Assembly: GCF_014306105.1 (NCBI RefSeq)
Contig: NZ_JACRVF010000004.1
Coordinates: 368,389 to 432,388 of the forward strand
Length of the DNA stretch: 64,000 nt
From: Pontibacter cellulosilyticus
GTDB taxonomy: Bacteria > Bacteroidota > Bacteroidia > Cytophagales > Hymenobacteraceae
Direction of reading: 5' to 3'
Positions 9,590 through 18,906 of this stretch are shown piece after piece (within the stretch, counting starts at the first letter, position 1; the number at the start of each line of letters is the position of its first letter). Under the pieces are notes generated by a model. It searched no databases and was not told the origin of the DNA. It saw only the letters and a list, made by a program, of their open reading frames with translations. The translations under genes and the position numbers were made by a program.

Positions 9590-11419
9590 TTGCCAGTACC
9601 AACTCCCATACTTCAAATACAGGATTTAGAAACAACATTCTCCACACGCCACGGCATTGTCAAAGCTGTGGACAATATTTCTTTTGAGATACATGCCGGC
9701 GAGACAGTGGCTATTGTAGGAGAGTCTGGATCGGGTAAATCGGTTACGGCACTTTCGGTGATGCGGCTGATAAATACACCTCCGGGGAGGATAGCAGGAG
9801 GGATAGCTATATTTCGGTCGGAGAAGTTTGGAGAGGTAGATCTGTTTCAGCTACCAGAGAAGCAGATGCAACAGATACGCGGCAACGAAATAAGTATGAT
9901 ATTTCAGGAGCCAATGTCGTCGCTTAACCCGGTTTATACTTGTGGAATACAGGTGGCGGAGGTTTTGCTGCTGCACACTAATCTCACCGAAAAAGTTGCC
10001 AAGGAACACACTATTGCACTTTTTGAGAAGGCAAAGCTCCCGCGGCCTGCTAAAATTTTCGATGCTTATCCACATGAAATCTCGGGTGGTCAGAAGCAGC
10101 GTGTGATGATTGCCATGGCCATGGCCTGTGAACCAAGTATACTTATCGCCGACGAACCAACCACTGCCCTGGATGTAACAGTACAGGCACGTATGCTGCA
10201 GTTGATTGACGAAATGCGTGTGAAAGAGAACACTGCCGTACTCTTCATTACCCATGACCTAGGCGTAGTGGCCGAGATAGCTGACCGTATACTTGTGATG
10301 TACAAAGGTAAGCTGGTAGAGCAGGGCAAAGTGATGGATATCTTTACCAATCCGCAACACCCCTATACCAAAGGCTTGCTTGCCTGCCGTCCTACGTTGT
10401 CTGCCAAACCACAGGGTATACTTCCAACAGTATCGGATTTTCTGCAGGAGGATGAATACGGCAACATTACTGAACGAAAAAAAGAGGTATACGCACCCTC
10501 TCTGGCAGATGTGGTGAATGAATACGTTGGCACTGTAGCAAACATCAAATACCAACAGGAAAGCAAGCAGAAGCCACCGCTGCTGCAGGTGGAAAACCTG
10601 AAAGTATACTTCCCGATAAAGAAAGGCCTTTTTGGCCGCACCACCGACTATGTAAAGGCTGTGGATGGTGTCAGTTTTAAAGTAAAGCCTGGCGAGACAA
10701 TCGGTTTAGTGGGCGAATCTGGTTGTGGAAAAACCACTTTGGGCCGTACGCTGCTAAGGCTGATAGAGCCCACAGAAGGGCGCATAATTTTCAATGGCCA
10801 TGACATAGCCCAGCTTAGCTCCGAGGAACTCCGCAAAAGCCGCCGCGATTTTCAGATGATCTTCCAGGACCCCTATGCTTCGCTTAACCCGATGCATACA
10901 GTTGGTGAGGCCATTATGGAGCCGATGCATGTGCATAAACTATACGCTAACGACAAAGAACGCAAAGCCAAAGCAATGGAACTGCTTGAAAAGGTGGGGC
11001 TTATGCCGGAGCACTTTCAGCGTTATCCACATGAATTTTCGGGTGGCCAGCGGCAGCGCATCTGCATTGCCCGTGCCTTAGCCTTGCAACCAAAGTGCAT
11101 CATCTGCGACGAATCCGTTTCCGCCCTCGATGTGTCAGTGCAGGCGCAGGTGCTTAACCTTCTTAACAAGTTAAAGCAGGAATTTCATATCACCTATATA
11201 TTCATCACCCACGATCTGTCTGTAGCCAAGTATATGTCTGATCGAATCCTGGTGATGAACAAAGGTAGGATTGTAGAAAGTGGAACACCGGAGCAGCTTT
11301 ACCGCCACCCGCAGCAGGAGTACACCCGCACCCTCATCAATGCTATTCCGAAAGGCGAGCCGGAGGATATTTTGAAAGCTCAGGAAAGACGGGTAGCGAT
11401 GCGAAACGGGGTGTTGTAG
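9590..11419 (+). CDS. Fused tandem ABC ATPase, oligopeptide/dipeptide type
   Basis: A 609-residue cytoplasmic protein made of two ATP-binding cassettes in one chain, like a DppD-DppF or YejF/GsiA fusion. The first cassette has Walker A GESGSGKS, signature ISGGQKQR and Walker B ILIADEPT. The second has GESGCGKT, FSGGQRQR and CIICDESVSALD. After each comes the oligopeptide-family C-terminal extension (HPYTKGLLACRPT and HPQQEYTRTLINAIP). The start is TTG at 9590; no nearby ATG preserves the conserved beginning of the first cassette. No permease or binding protein lies next to it, so the transported solute (peptide, nickel or glutathione-like) cannot be inferred and its partners must be encoded elsewhere. 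Confidence 0.9.
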   Translation: MPVPTPILQIQDLETTFSTRHGIVKAVDNISFEIHAGETVAIVGESGSGKSVTALSVMRLINTPPGRIAGGIAIFRSEKFGEVDLFQLPEKQMQQIRGNEISMIFQEPMSSLNPVYTCGIQVAEVLLLHTNLTEKVAKEHTIALFEKAKLPRPAKIFDAYPHEISGGQKQRVMIAMAMACEPSILIADEPTTALDVTVQARMLQLIDEMRVKENTAVLFITHDLGVVAEIADRILVMYKGKLVEQGKVMDIFTNPQHPYTKGLLACRPTLSAKPQGILPTVSDFLQEDEYGNITERKKEVYAPSLADVVNEYVGTVANIKYQQESKQKPPLLQVENLKVYFPIKKGLFGRTTDYVKAVDGVSFKVKPGETIGLVGESGCGKTTLGRTLLRLIEPTEGRIIFNGHDIAQLSSEELRKSRRDFQMIFQDPYASLNPMHTVGEAIMEPMHVHKLYANDKERKAKAMELLEKVGLMPEHFQRYPHEFSGGQRQRICIARALALQPKCIICDESVSALDVSVQAQVLNLLNKLKQEFHITYIFITHDLSVAKYMSDRILVMNKGRIVESGTPEQLYRHPQQEYTRTLINAIPKGEPEDILKAQERRVAMRNGVL

Positions 11420-11703
11420 TTTTTCGGCAGTGTAGGTTAAAATCACTTTAGCTCAACTCAATCATCTCCGAAGTACAAGAAAGGTAACTTTCTTCCTTTG
11501 CAGTACAGCTACCAGATGCTAACCTGTATATAATCCTCCAAAACCCATCATATATAGGAAAATCTATATAAATTGAGGTCAATTAATAGCAACCTTTAGC
11601 CAAAGCGCCTTATATGGCGTATAGTAGTTTTAAACTATTTAAGTTAAAGATTGTAAATGGAAGCGGCAGCTGGTTTGGCTGCCCCCATATTGACGAAGAA
11701 TAC

Positions 11704-13986
11704 ATGAAAGGTAAAAGCACCAGTAAAAGAGGCGGCAGAGACAAAGAGGGCCGCAGCGAAAGAGACAGCTCCCGCAGAGGAGAAGGATCTTCAAAGAGAG
11801 GTTCATCATCAAATAGCGAATCATCATCACGACGTGATTCATCATCCAGAAGAGACAAAAACCGCGATAGAGAGCGCAGATCAGCTAAAACCATTGTGTT
11901 GGAGTCTTTCTCCAATAACCCTGATGTAGCCTTTACAATGCGCCAGATCTACCGCAGACTAGGGGTTGTAGATAAAAAGGGACGTGAGACGGTTACAGAT
12001 TGCCTGAAAGCACTTACTCGCGAAAACAAGCTGTTGCTGATCGATGGCGATAAGTACCAACTAAACCTGCGCGTGAACATCATCACAGGGCGCGTAGACC
12101 TTGCCAATAACAAGTATGCCTACATTGTGTCGGAAGATACAGACGAGGATGTACGCGTGTTCAGAGAGCACCTGAAGTATGCCATGGACGGTGACTTGGT
12201 AAAAGTAGAAGTGCTGCCAACCATGCAAAGCGGACGTGCCGAAGGTATAGTGGTAGAAGTTCTGGAGCGCTCGCGCACCGAGTTGGTGGGCATTATGCAG
12301 TTGTCTAAAAACTTCGGCTTTGTAGTGCCTGACTTCAAGAAGTTATACTTCGACATATTTGTAGGAGAGCGTGGACTGAACGGTGCCGAAGACGGTGACA
12401 AAGTGCTGGTGAAGATTGTGGAGTGGCCAAAAGATCCGGGTAAGAATCCGACAGGGGAAGTGATTCGTGTGTTTGGTCCGGCAGGTGAGCACGAGGCAGA
12501 GATTCACTCTATTATGGCTGAGTTTGGCTTGCCGTTCGAGTTTCCGGAGTCTGTAGAAGAAGAAGCAGACAAGATATCTGAAAAGATAAACGCTGCTGAG
12601 ATTGCCAAGCGCCGCGACTTTAGAGACGTTACTACTTTTACCATTGACCCGGTAGACGCCAAAGACTTTGACGATGCCCTGTCGATACAAAAGCTGGAGA
12701 ACGGCAACTGGGAAATAGGGGTACACATTGCCGACGTAACGCATTATGTGCATACCAAAAGCCTGCTGGAGAAAGAAGCTTTCCACAGAGCCACTTCCGT
12801 GTATCTTGTGGATAGAACCATTCCAATGTTGCCTGAACGCCTTTCTAACGGCCTTTGCTCACTCAGGCCAAACGAAGAAAAGCTAACTTTCTCGGCTGTG
12901 TTTGAACTGGACGATAACGGTAAACTCTACAACGAGTGGTTTGGGCGCACCGTAATTTATTCTGATAGAAGATTTGCCTACGAAGAGGCTCAGGAGCGCA
13001 TCGAAACTGGTGAAGGCGACTTTGCAGAAGAGATAAACATCCTGAACAGCATCGCTAAAAAGCTGCAGGCAAAACGCTTCCAGAACGGAGCCATCAGCTT
13101 TGAGACAGTAGAGGTGAAGTTTAAGTTAGATGAAAATGGAAAGCCGCTTTCAGTTTATGTGAAGGAGCGTAAAGATGCCCATAAACTGATAGAGGAGTTC
13201 ATGCTTTTGGCTAACAAAAAAGTAGCCGAATATGTGTATAACCTGGGCAAAGGCAAGCGCCGCCCTACTATGGTTTACCGTACCCACGGTGCCCCGGACC
13301 CGGACAAGCTAAGCACCTTCTCGCTGTTTGCCCGCAAGTTCGGCTATAAAGTAGACCCGGAAGGCGACATCTCGAAAGAACTAAACAACCTGACAGAGGA
13401 AGTAGAAGGCAAGCCGGAGCAAAGCGTGTTGCAGAATCTGGCCATCAGAACAATGGCGAAGGCAAAGTATAGCACCGAGCCGGAAGGTCACTTTGGTCTG
13501 GCCTTTGCGCATTACTCACACTTTACCTCACCAATCCGCCGTTATCCTGATATGATGGCGCATCGCCTGCTGCAGCACTACCTCGATGGTGGACAGTCTA
13601 CAGAGAAGGAAGAGTATGAGCAGCGTTGCCAGCACTCATCTGAAATGGAAAAACGTGCAGCCGATGCCGAACGCGCCTCTATCAAGTATAAGCAGGTAGA
13701 GTTTATGAAGGATACTATTGGCAACGAATATAAAGGAATAGTGTCAGGTGTGACAGAATGGGGTATATTTGTGGAGATCGAAGAGAACAAATGCGAAGGC
13801 ATGGTGCGTCTGTCTGACCTGAACGACGATTACTATGAACTGGACGCAAACAACTACCGCATCATTGGCCGACAGACGAAGCGCATTATTTCGTTTGGCG
13901 ACGAGGTGCTGGTAGAGGTGAAAAGCGCCAACCTCGCTGACCGTACCATCGATCTTGAACTGGTAAAAACATTAAAAACACATTAA
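11704..13986 (+). CDS. rnr: Ribonuclease R
   Basis: A 760-residue 3'-to-5' exoribonuclease that degrades structured RNA. The order of parts is: a Ser/Arg/Lys-rich tail of about 60 residues, a winged-helix segment (TMRQIYRRLGVV), two cold-shock domains, and the RNB catalytic core. The core opens with FTIDPVDAKDFDDAL, whose aspartates bind metal, and continues with HYSHFTSPIRRYPD. A C-terminal S1 domain (KGIVSGVTEWGIFVEIEENK) follows. I chose ATG 11704; the frame also extends to an ATG at 11614, but those 30 residues do not look like family sequence. The Ser/Arg tail is unusually rich in RS-like dipeptides. The polyprenyl synthase gene follows after 7 bp, suggesting co-transcription. Confidence 0.93.
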   Translation: MKGKSTSKRGGRDKEGRSERDSSRRGEGSSKRGSSSNSESSSRRDSSSRRDKNRDRERRSAKTIVLESFSNNPDVAFTMRQIYRRLGVVDKKGRETVTDCLKALTRENKLLLIDGDKYQLNLRVNIITGRVDLANNKYAYIVSEDTDEDVRVFREHLKYAMDGDLVKVEVLPTMQSGRAEGIVVEVLERSRTELVGIMQLSKNFGFVVPDFKKLYFDIFVGERGLNGAEDGDKVLVKIVEWPKDPGKNPTGEVIRVFGPAGEHEAEIHSIMAEFGLPFEFPESVEEEADKISEKINAAEIAKRRDFRDVTTFTIDPVDAKDFDDALSIQKLENGNWEIGVHIADVTHYVHTKSLLEKEAFHRATSVYLVDRTIPMLPERLSNGLCSLRPNEEKLTFSAVFELDDNGKLYNEWFGRTVIYSDRRFAYEEAQERIETGEGDFAEEINILNSIAKKLQAKRFQNGAISFETVEVKFKLDENGKPLSVYVKERKDAHKLIEEFMLLANKKVAEYVYNLGKGKRRPTMVYRTHGAPDPDKLSTFSLFARKFGYKVDPEGDISKELNNLTEEVEGKPEQSVLQNLAIRTMAKAKYSTEPEGHFGLAFAHYSHFTSPIRRYPDMMAHRLLQHYLDGGQSTEKEEYEQRCQHSSEMEKRAADAERASIKYKQVEFMKDTIGNEYKGIVSGVTEWGIFVEIEENKCEGMVRLSDLNDDYYELDANNYRIIGRQTKRIISFGDEVLVEVKSANLADRTIDLELVKTLKTH

Positions 13987-13993
13987 ACACCCT

Positions 13994-14968
13994 GTGGATA
14001 TTAACATCCTTTCAGAAAAGATACATTATACTTTATCCACGTTGCGCTACGGCGAAAACCCGTCAGAGCTATATGAACCTATCCGGTACATTATGGCGCT
14101 GGGGGGCAAGCGCATCCGTCCGTTGCTGGTGCTTTTAGCAGCCAAAATGTACGATAGCGATATCGAGAAGGCACTTTTGCCTGCTGCGGCAGTAGAGGTT
14201 TTCCACAACTTTACGCTGATGCACGACGACATTATGGACAAAGCCCCTCTGCGCCGTGGACAGCAAACCGTGCACGAAAAATGGAACGCCAACACGGCCA
14301 TACTTAGCGGAGACGTAATGTTGGTGCGGGCCTACGAGTTGCTGTTACACGTGGAGCAGGATAAGCTGGCAAAAGTTCTCAGGCTGTTTAGTAATACCGC
14401 CGCTGAAGTTTGCGAAGGCCAGCAACTGGACATGAATTTCGAGAACCGCACGCAGGTAAGTATACAGGAGTACATCCAAATGATCACGCTGAAAACAGCG
14501 GTGCTGCTGGGTTTTAGCCTGGAGTTGGGTGCTGTACTTCAGGGTGCACCTGATGAAGACGCCGAGCACTTGAGGCTGTTTGGTAACAATGTTGGAATTG
14601 CCTTCCAGTTGCGCGACGACTTGTTGGATGTGTATGGCGATAAAGACAAATTTGGCAAGCAGGTAGGCGGTGATATCCTTTCCGATAAGAAAACATTCCT
14701 GATGCTGACGGCGCTGGAACAGGCAGATGAACAGCAGCGGCAAATCATTATTAACTGGCGCGATAAAACCGACGAATGTATCGCTTCAGATAAGGTACAG
14801 GCCATTACTGCAGTATACGATCAACTGCACATCCGTCACCAAACGGAACAGCAAATTGATTTATACTTCCAAAAGGCGCTGCACCATTTAGATGCCATTG
14901 CCTTGCCCGAAGAGAATAAAGCTACTCTGCGCGGCCTGGCCATGCAGCTAATGGAGCGGGAGCATTAA
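13994..14968 (+). CDS. Polyprenyl (trans-isoprenyl) diphosphate synthase
   Basis: A 324-residue enzyme that condenses isopentenyl diphosphate onto allylic primers to make linear prenyl diphosphates, used for the menaquinone side chain or carotenoids. Both aspartate-rich motifs are present: DDIMD at 78-82 followed by APLRR, and DDLLD at 208-212 followed by VYGD and GKQVGGD. The upstream conserved GGKRIRPLL is also present. The start is GTG at 13994, 7 bp after the rnr stop. Chain length cannot be set with confidence from sequence alone; small residues before the first motif would favour a long product, so octaprenyl/heptaprenyl or geranylgeranyl synthase are all possible. Confidence 0.88.
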   Translation: MDINILSEKIHYTLSTLRYGENPSELYEPIRYIMALGGKRIRPLLVLLAAKMYDSDIEKALLPAAAVEVFHNFTLMHDDIMDKAPLRRGQQTVHEKWNANTAILSGDVMLVRAYELLLHVEQDKLAKVLRLFSNTAAEVCEGQQLDMNFENRTQVSIQEYIQMITLKTAVLLGFSLELGAVLQGAPDEDAEHLRLFGNNVGIAFQLRDDLLDVYGDKDKFGKQVGGDILSDKKTFLMLTALEQADEQQRQIIINWRDKTDECIASDKVQAITAVYDQLHIRHQTEQQIDLYFQKALHHLDAIALPEENKATLRGLAMQLMEREH

Positions 14969-15043
14969 TTAACCGGAGATTAAAGGGAGTAAAGTTGATT
15001 TTAAGGATCTTAAATCATGCTTAATCAATTGTAGTTCCTCTTC

Positions 15044-15075
15044 ATTCATAATTATTAATTCGTAATTTATAATTC
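15044..15075 (+). repeat. 32-bp ATTCATAATT-type repeat, copy 1
   Basis: The element begins ATTCATAATT and ends AATTTATAATTC, and lies 4 bp upstream of the rhomboid gene's ATG. A relative with the same ends is at 35330-35361, in the same orientation relative to its downstream gene. Confidence 0.5.
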
Positions 15076-15079
15076 GCCC

Positions 15080-15703
15080 ATGAGCGTTACCATTATACTT
15101 ATCATCATCACGGTTGGCATTTCGCTTTATGCGTGGCAGAATGAGAGCCTGATGCACAAGTGGATTTTTCAGCCTTACGCTGTGCAGCGCGATAACTCGT
15201 GGTACCGCTTTATTACCTCCGGCTTTCTCCATGCCGATTTCACGCACCTGTTCTTTAACATGTTCACCTTCTACTTTTTTGGAGGCGCCGTAGAGTATAC
15301 TTTTGAGGCACTTTTCGGACCTACAACGGGTATACTGGTGTACCTGCTGGTTTACTTGGGAGGCATTATTGTTTCAGATATTCCTACGTTCTTTAAGCAT
15401 CGCAACGACTCGCCATACCGCGCATTAGGAGCATCAGGCGGAGTGGCTTCTGTGGTATTCTCCAGCATCCTTTTTTATCCAACACAGGATATTTGCCTGT
15501 ATGCTGTACTTTGTATTCCCGGTTTTATACTTGGCATACTTTACCTGATGTACTCATACTTTTCTGGTAAGAAGATGGGAGATAACATAAACCACGATGC
15601 GCACTTTTACGGAGCGGTTTACGGGTTTATACTTAGTCTGGTGTTGGTGCCGCAATCGCTGCCAAACTTCTTCTCCGAAATTGCCGGGTGGCGTATGTTT
15701 TAG
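15080..15703 (+). CDS. Rhomboid-family intramembrane serine protease
   Basis: A 207-residue polytopic inner-membrane protein with about six helices. The catalytic serine lies in GASGG (S119) and the catalytic histidine in DAHFYGAVYG (H175), the Ser-His pair of rhomboids. FLHADFTHLFFNMFTFYFFG is the conserved HxxxN-containing first-loop region. It cleaves membrane proteins within or near the bilayer; its substrates here are unknown. It is a minimal six-helix form without added domains. An AT-rich repeat directly abuts the start codon. Confidence 0.9.
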   Translation: MSVTIILIIITVGISLYAWQNESLMHKWIFQPYAVQRDNSWYRFITSGFLHADFTHLFFNMFTFYFFGGAVEYTFEALFGPTTGILVYLLVYLGGIIVSDIPTFFKHRNDSPYRALGASGGVASVVFSSILFYPTQDICLYAVLCIPGFILGILYLMYSYFSGKKMGDNINHDAHFYGAVYGFILSLVLVPQSLPNFFSEIAGWRMF

Positions 15704-15788
15704 AGGGCGTCAGCAAAAATACATCTCTTGTTATATGGCTGTTGGCTAACAGGTTGCGTATAAGGGCTAGAAACAAGCTCTAGTACCC

Positions 15789-16274
15789 GTGAAAGCCAAA
15801 CCCTATAAAATCGCCCTTAAGTTTTTTGCTATTATAGCTGTACTTCATCTGTCTGCGCTGCAGGTGCTGGCCCAACAGTCGGCAGTTGTACCACAGGAGC
15901 GGGCATCTATGCTGCAGTATATTGTAGAAACAAAGCCAGCCTTAGGTGATCTAATCGCGAAGGCAGGACTGGCGCCGACGTTATCTGGCGATGCTGTTTA
16001 TACATTCTTGGTGCCGTCTAATGGGGAGATCAGTAAACTTCAAAACGAACCGGCGCAACGCATTAGAACAGTCTTATCTGGCCATATATTAAAAGGAAAA
16101 TACCTGGAAAGCGACCTTAAGGATGGTGCTACTATTGAGACACTAGCCGGAACCAAACTGACCGTTTGCCGCAAGAAGGATTATACCTTAGTAAACGGTG
16201 TCCGAATAGAGGCTGCGAATACCGAAGTTAAGAACGGAGTTATCCATAATCTTTCCGGAGCTGTTAAAATATAA
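15789..16274 (+). CDS. Secreted fasciclin (FAS1)-domain protein
   Basis: A 161-residue exported protein with a signal peptide ending near residue 28 (…LQVLAQQ), started by GTG at 15789. A single FAS1 domain follows. VYTFLVPSNGEI matches the first conserved FAS1 box, VLSGHILKGKY the middle and NGVIHNLSGAV the second box. FAS1 domains mediate adhesion or surface interactions, and in Bacteroidota single-domain forms are usually periplasmic or surface-attached. No lipobox is visible. It stands alone; its role here is unknown. Confidence 0.82.
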   Translation: MKAKPYKIALKFFAIIAVLHLSALQVLAQQSAVVPQERASMLQYIVETKPALGDLIAKAGLAPTLSGDAVYTFLVPSNGEISKLQNEPAQRIRTVLSGHILKGKYLESDLKDGATIETLAGTKLTVCRKKDYTLVNGVRIEAANTEVKNGVIHNLSGAVKI

Positions 16275-16379
16275 CACCTGATATAGCTGTAAATCCTGTA
16301 ATAAACACCGGTAAGTAGAATTTGTACTTCTTAAAGTGAAAGGCATAAGTGATATACTTGCGTATACCTTAGGGCGCCT

Positions 16380-16814
16380 ATGTCAAACATACAAGAACAT
16401 GCCAACCTTAAATCTCCAATAGCTGTTGCCAAAACAGACTGTTACGAACTGCTGTACCGCGAAGATTTCAACAGAATTTATTTTAAGATCATCGGCTTTT
16501 GGAAAAACGCCGGAGTTGTGCCTGATATAACAAAAGATCTTGATAAAGCCTTAGAACTAACTGCTGCCGGATTTAGCCTCTTAGCAGATATGTCTGGTAT
16601 GGTTACCCATCCACAGGAACTTAATGAGTTGCATACACAGCTACAGAAAAGACTCTTAACTGCTGGGCTTGCATATGGTGCATACATCGAGTCAACAGAC
16701 AAGATTGCCAATTTTCAACTTGAGCAAACCATTCAAACCAGCCAAATCAACCTAAAGCCTTTTAAGTCTCATCTGGAGGCAGAAGAATGGCTTAGAAACA
16801 TAACTGCCTTATAG
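16380..16814 (+). CDS. Hypothetical cytosolic protein, possibly STAS/SpoIIAA-like
   Basis: A 144-residue soluble protein with no signal peptide or membrane segment. The pattern (a strand YELLYREDFNRIYFKIIGFW, then a helix rich in LDKALELTAAGF, then the strand FSLLADMSGM, then amphipathic helices, ending LEAEEWLRN) resembles the alternating layout of SpoIIAA-like/STAS domains. Small members of that group often end with a segment like this. That is a fold-level guess, not a motif match. It is monocistronic, with no informative neighbours. Confidence 0.6.
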   Translation: MSNIQEHANLKSPIAVAKTDCYELLYREDFNRIYFKIIGFWKNAGVVPDITKDLDKALELTAAGFSLLADMSGMVTHPQELNELHTQLQKRLLTAGLAYGAYIESTDKIANFQLEQTIQTSQINLKPFKSHLEAEEWLRNITAL

Positions 16815-16964
16815 TTTTTGTAAAATAGCTCAAAAAAGTATAGCTTTTCTGTAGAACAGCCGTATGCCTGCATAATAAATTACTGTATGCATCATGCAGC
16901 TTATTTCTTAACCTAAGCATTGTACGGCTTTTCTGCCCCATAACAATTGCCTGATACTGCACCT

Positions 16965-18743
16965 ATGACCTATGAAATTGCCATAGTGTTGGGTATTATC
17001 ACGTTTGCAGTTATACTCTTCGTAACTGAGCGTCTGTCTATTGATACGGTAGCCATACTTACCATGGTGCTGTTTATGATAACGGGCATTCTTACGCCTA
17101 CTGAAGGCTTGGCTGGCTTTAGCAATCCTGCCACACTAACTGTGGCAGCCATGTTTGTGATCAGCTCATCCATTTTTAAGTCCGGTGCTTTAAGTAGCGT
17201 TGGCGTTGGTCTTACCCGCATTGGGCGCAAAAACTATCTTCTCTGCCTCCTCTCTGTCATGCTGATAGCAGGCAGCCTGTCGGCCTTTATTAACGACACG
17301 GCTGTTGTGGCTCTTCTTATGCCAGTTGTTATTCAGGTGAGCTATGATATTAAGGTAAGCCCTGCCAAATTACTTATTCCCTTATCATTTGGTGCCCTGC
17401 TGGGCGGTGTATGCACCCTTATTGGGACTTCTACTAATATACTGGTTAGCGGTATTGCCGAAACACAGGGCGAGGCGCCCCTGCAGATGTTTGAGTTCAC
17501 AAAGGCCGGTCTGTGCTTTCTAGTGGTTGGTGTAGCTTACATGTTTTTGATAGGCCGGCACTTGTTACCAAGTAGGGTAGTAGCCAAAGACCTTTCAGAA
17601 ACATTTAACTTAGGCGATTATGTAACTGAGATCGTGATTTTGCCGGAGTCGCCGGCGGTAGGTATATCTATCGAGAAAGCTAAGATGGTGAGGGACCTGG
17701 ATATTGAGGTAATGCAGGTAACAAGGGATAAGGAAAAGATTCAGGTGTTCCCGTCGCTTATACTTCATGCCAACGACATACTTAAAGTGCGCTGTAATGT
17801 AGATGAGCTAAAGTTGCTGAAGGAAGAGAAAGGCATCCTGCTCAAATCGGAACGAAAGTTTAAAGACCGCGACCTGCGCCTGAACGACAGTAAATTCTAC
17901 GAAGCTGTTGTTCCGCCCAATTCTTACCTGGAGGGTAAATCTTTGAAGCAGCTTGACTTCAGGACCTATAACCACGGAGCCTCCGTGTTAGCTATCCGCC
18001 ACAGGAACGAGATTTTACACGAGAAGCTAACGCATGTAAAGCTATCTGCCGGAGATGTGCTTTTAATTGCTGCCAACGAGTTTCAGGCAAATAAATTACG
18101 CCAGAACGATGATCTGCTGCTTATCTCGCAAACAGAGCATAGCCACTACAATTACAGCAAAATCATACCGGTGCTGATCATAAGTATACTTGTGGTTGCC
18201 ACGGCAGCAACGGGTGTAACATCTATCGTGTTAAGTGCCCTCACCGGAGTTGTTTTGCTGATCCTCTTTAAGTGTATCCGGATAGATGAAGTATACAAAG
18301 CCATAGATTGGAAAGTGATCTTTATGCTGGCTGGTGTGCTATCGATGGGTGCCGCGCTTGAGAAAACGGGGGCAGCAAAATTGTTGGCCGATTATTTAAT
18401 TTTTGGAGTGGGGGAGTATGGGCCGCACGCGCTGCTGTCTGTTATTTTCTTTATCACCTTTATGGCCACAAACTTTATGTCTAACAACGCTACTGCTGCT
18501 TTGCTGGCACCTATTGCCATTGTTACCGCGCACGAGTTAGGCCTTAATGCCAGGCCCTTTATTATGGCTGTCGCCTATGCGGCCTCGCTTAGCTTTATGA
18601 CTCCCATGGGCTACCAGACCAACACCATGATCTACGGCCCGGGCAATTACCGCTTCTCCGATTACTTAAAAGTAGGAACACCGCTCAACATTCTTTTCTG
18701 GGCGCTGGCCTCACTTATAATACCGTTTTTCTTCCCGTTTTAA
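16965..18743 (+). CDS. SLC13/DASS-family permease with two TrkA-C (RCK_C) domains
   Basis: A 592-residue inner-membrane transporter. Two halves of about five to six helices flank a cytosolic pair of RCK_C domains at about 215-285 and 305-380. The hallmark hairpin and binding motifs are visible: LIGTSTNILVSG in the first half and NFMSNNATAALLAPIAI in the second. The family moves dicarboxylates, citrate, sulfate or related anions with sodium. The RCK_C pair typifies bacterial members annotated as SLC13 permeases of unknown substrate. I prefer ATG 16965 to the in-frame TTG at 16947. It is convergent with the ABC exporter, and a large inverted repeat lies between them. Confidence 0.88.
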   Translation: MTYEIAIVLGIITFAVILFVTERLSIDTVAILTMVLFMITGILTPTEGLAGFSNPATLTVAAMFVISSSIFKSGALSSVGVGLTRIGRKNYLLCLLSVMLIAGSLSAFINDTAVVALLMPVVIQVSYDIKVSPAKLLIPLSFGALLGGVCTLIGTSTNILVSGIAETQGEAPLQMFEFTKAGLCFLVVGVAYMFLIGRHLLPSRVVAKDLSETFNLGDYVTEIVILPESPAVGISIEKAKMVRDLDIEVMQVTRDKEKIQVFPSLILHANDILKVRCNVDELKLLKEEKGILLKSERKFKDRDLRLNDSKFYEAVVPPNSYLEGKSLKQLDFRTYNHGASVLAIRHRNEILHEKLTHVKLSAGDVLLIAANEFQANKLRQNDDLLLISQTEHSHYNYSKIIPVLIISILVVATAATGVTSIVLSALTGVVLLILFKCIRIDEVYKAIDWKVIFMLAGVLSMGAALEKTGAAKLLADYLIFGVGEYGPHALLSVIFFITFMATNFMSNNATAALLAPIAIVTAHELGLNARPFIMAVAYAASLSFMTPMGYQTNTMIYGPGNYRFSDYLKVGTPLNILFWALASLIIPFFFPF

Positions 18744-18761
18744 ACTATGTTCCACGTGAAT

Positions 18762-18901
18762 AATGAGTGAATGAGTGATTGAGCGAATACTTAATGTCAT
18801 CTCGAACACAGTGAGAAATCTAAATAGAATTCAAAAGAGATCTCTCACTGTGTTCGAGATGACAGCCTGATACTATTCACATAATCACTCATCCACTCAT
18901 T
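18762..18901. repeat. Nested inverted repeat (MITE- or REP-like) between convergent genes
   Basis: The outer arms at 18762-18779 and 18884-18901 (AATGAGTGAATGAGTGAT type) match at 17 of 18 positions as inverted repeats. Inside, 18795-18816 and 18843-18864 form a perfect 22-bp inverted repeat based on TGTCATCTCGAACACAGTGA, extendable with one mismatch to about 27 bp. The inner sequence is reminiscent of palindromic repeats scattered through Bacteroidota genomes. It could fold as a very stable hairpin and serve as a two-way terminator for the SLC13 and ABC genes. Confidence 0.75.
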
Positions 18902-18906
18902 CCAAA

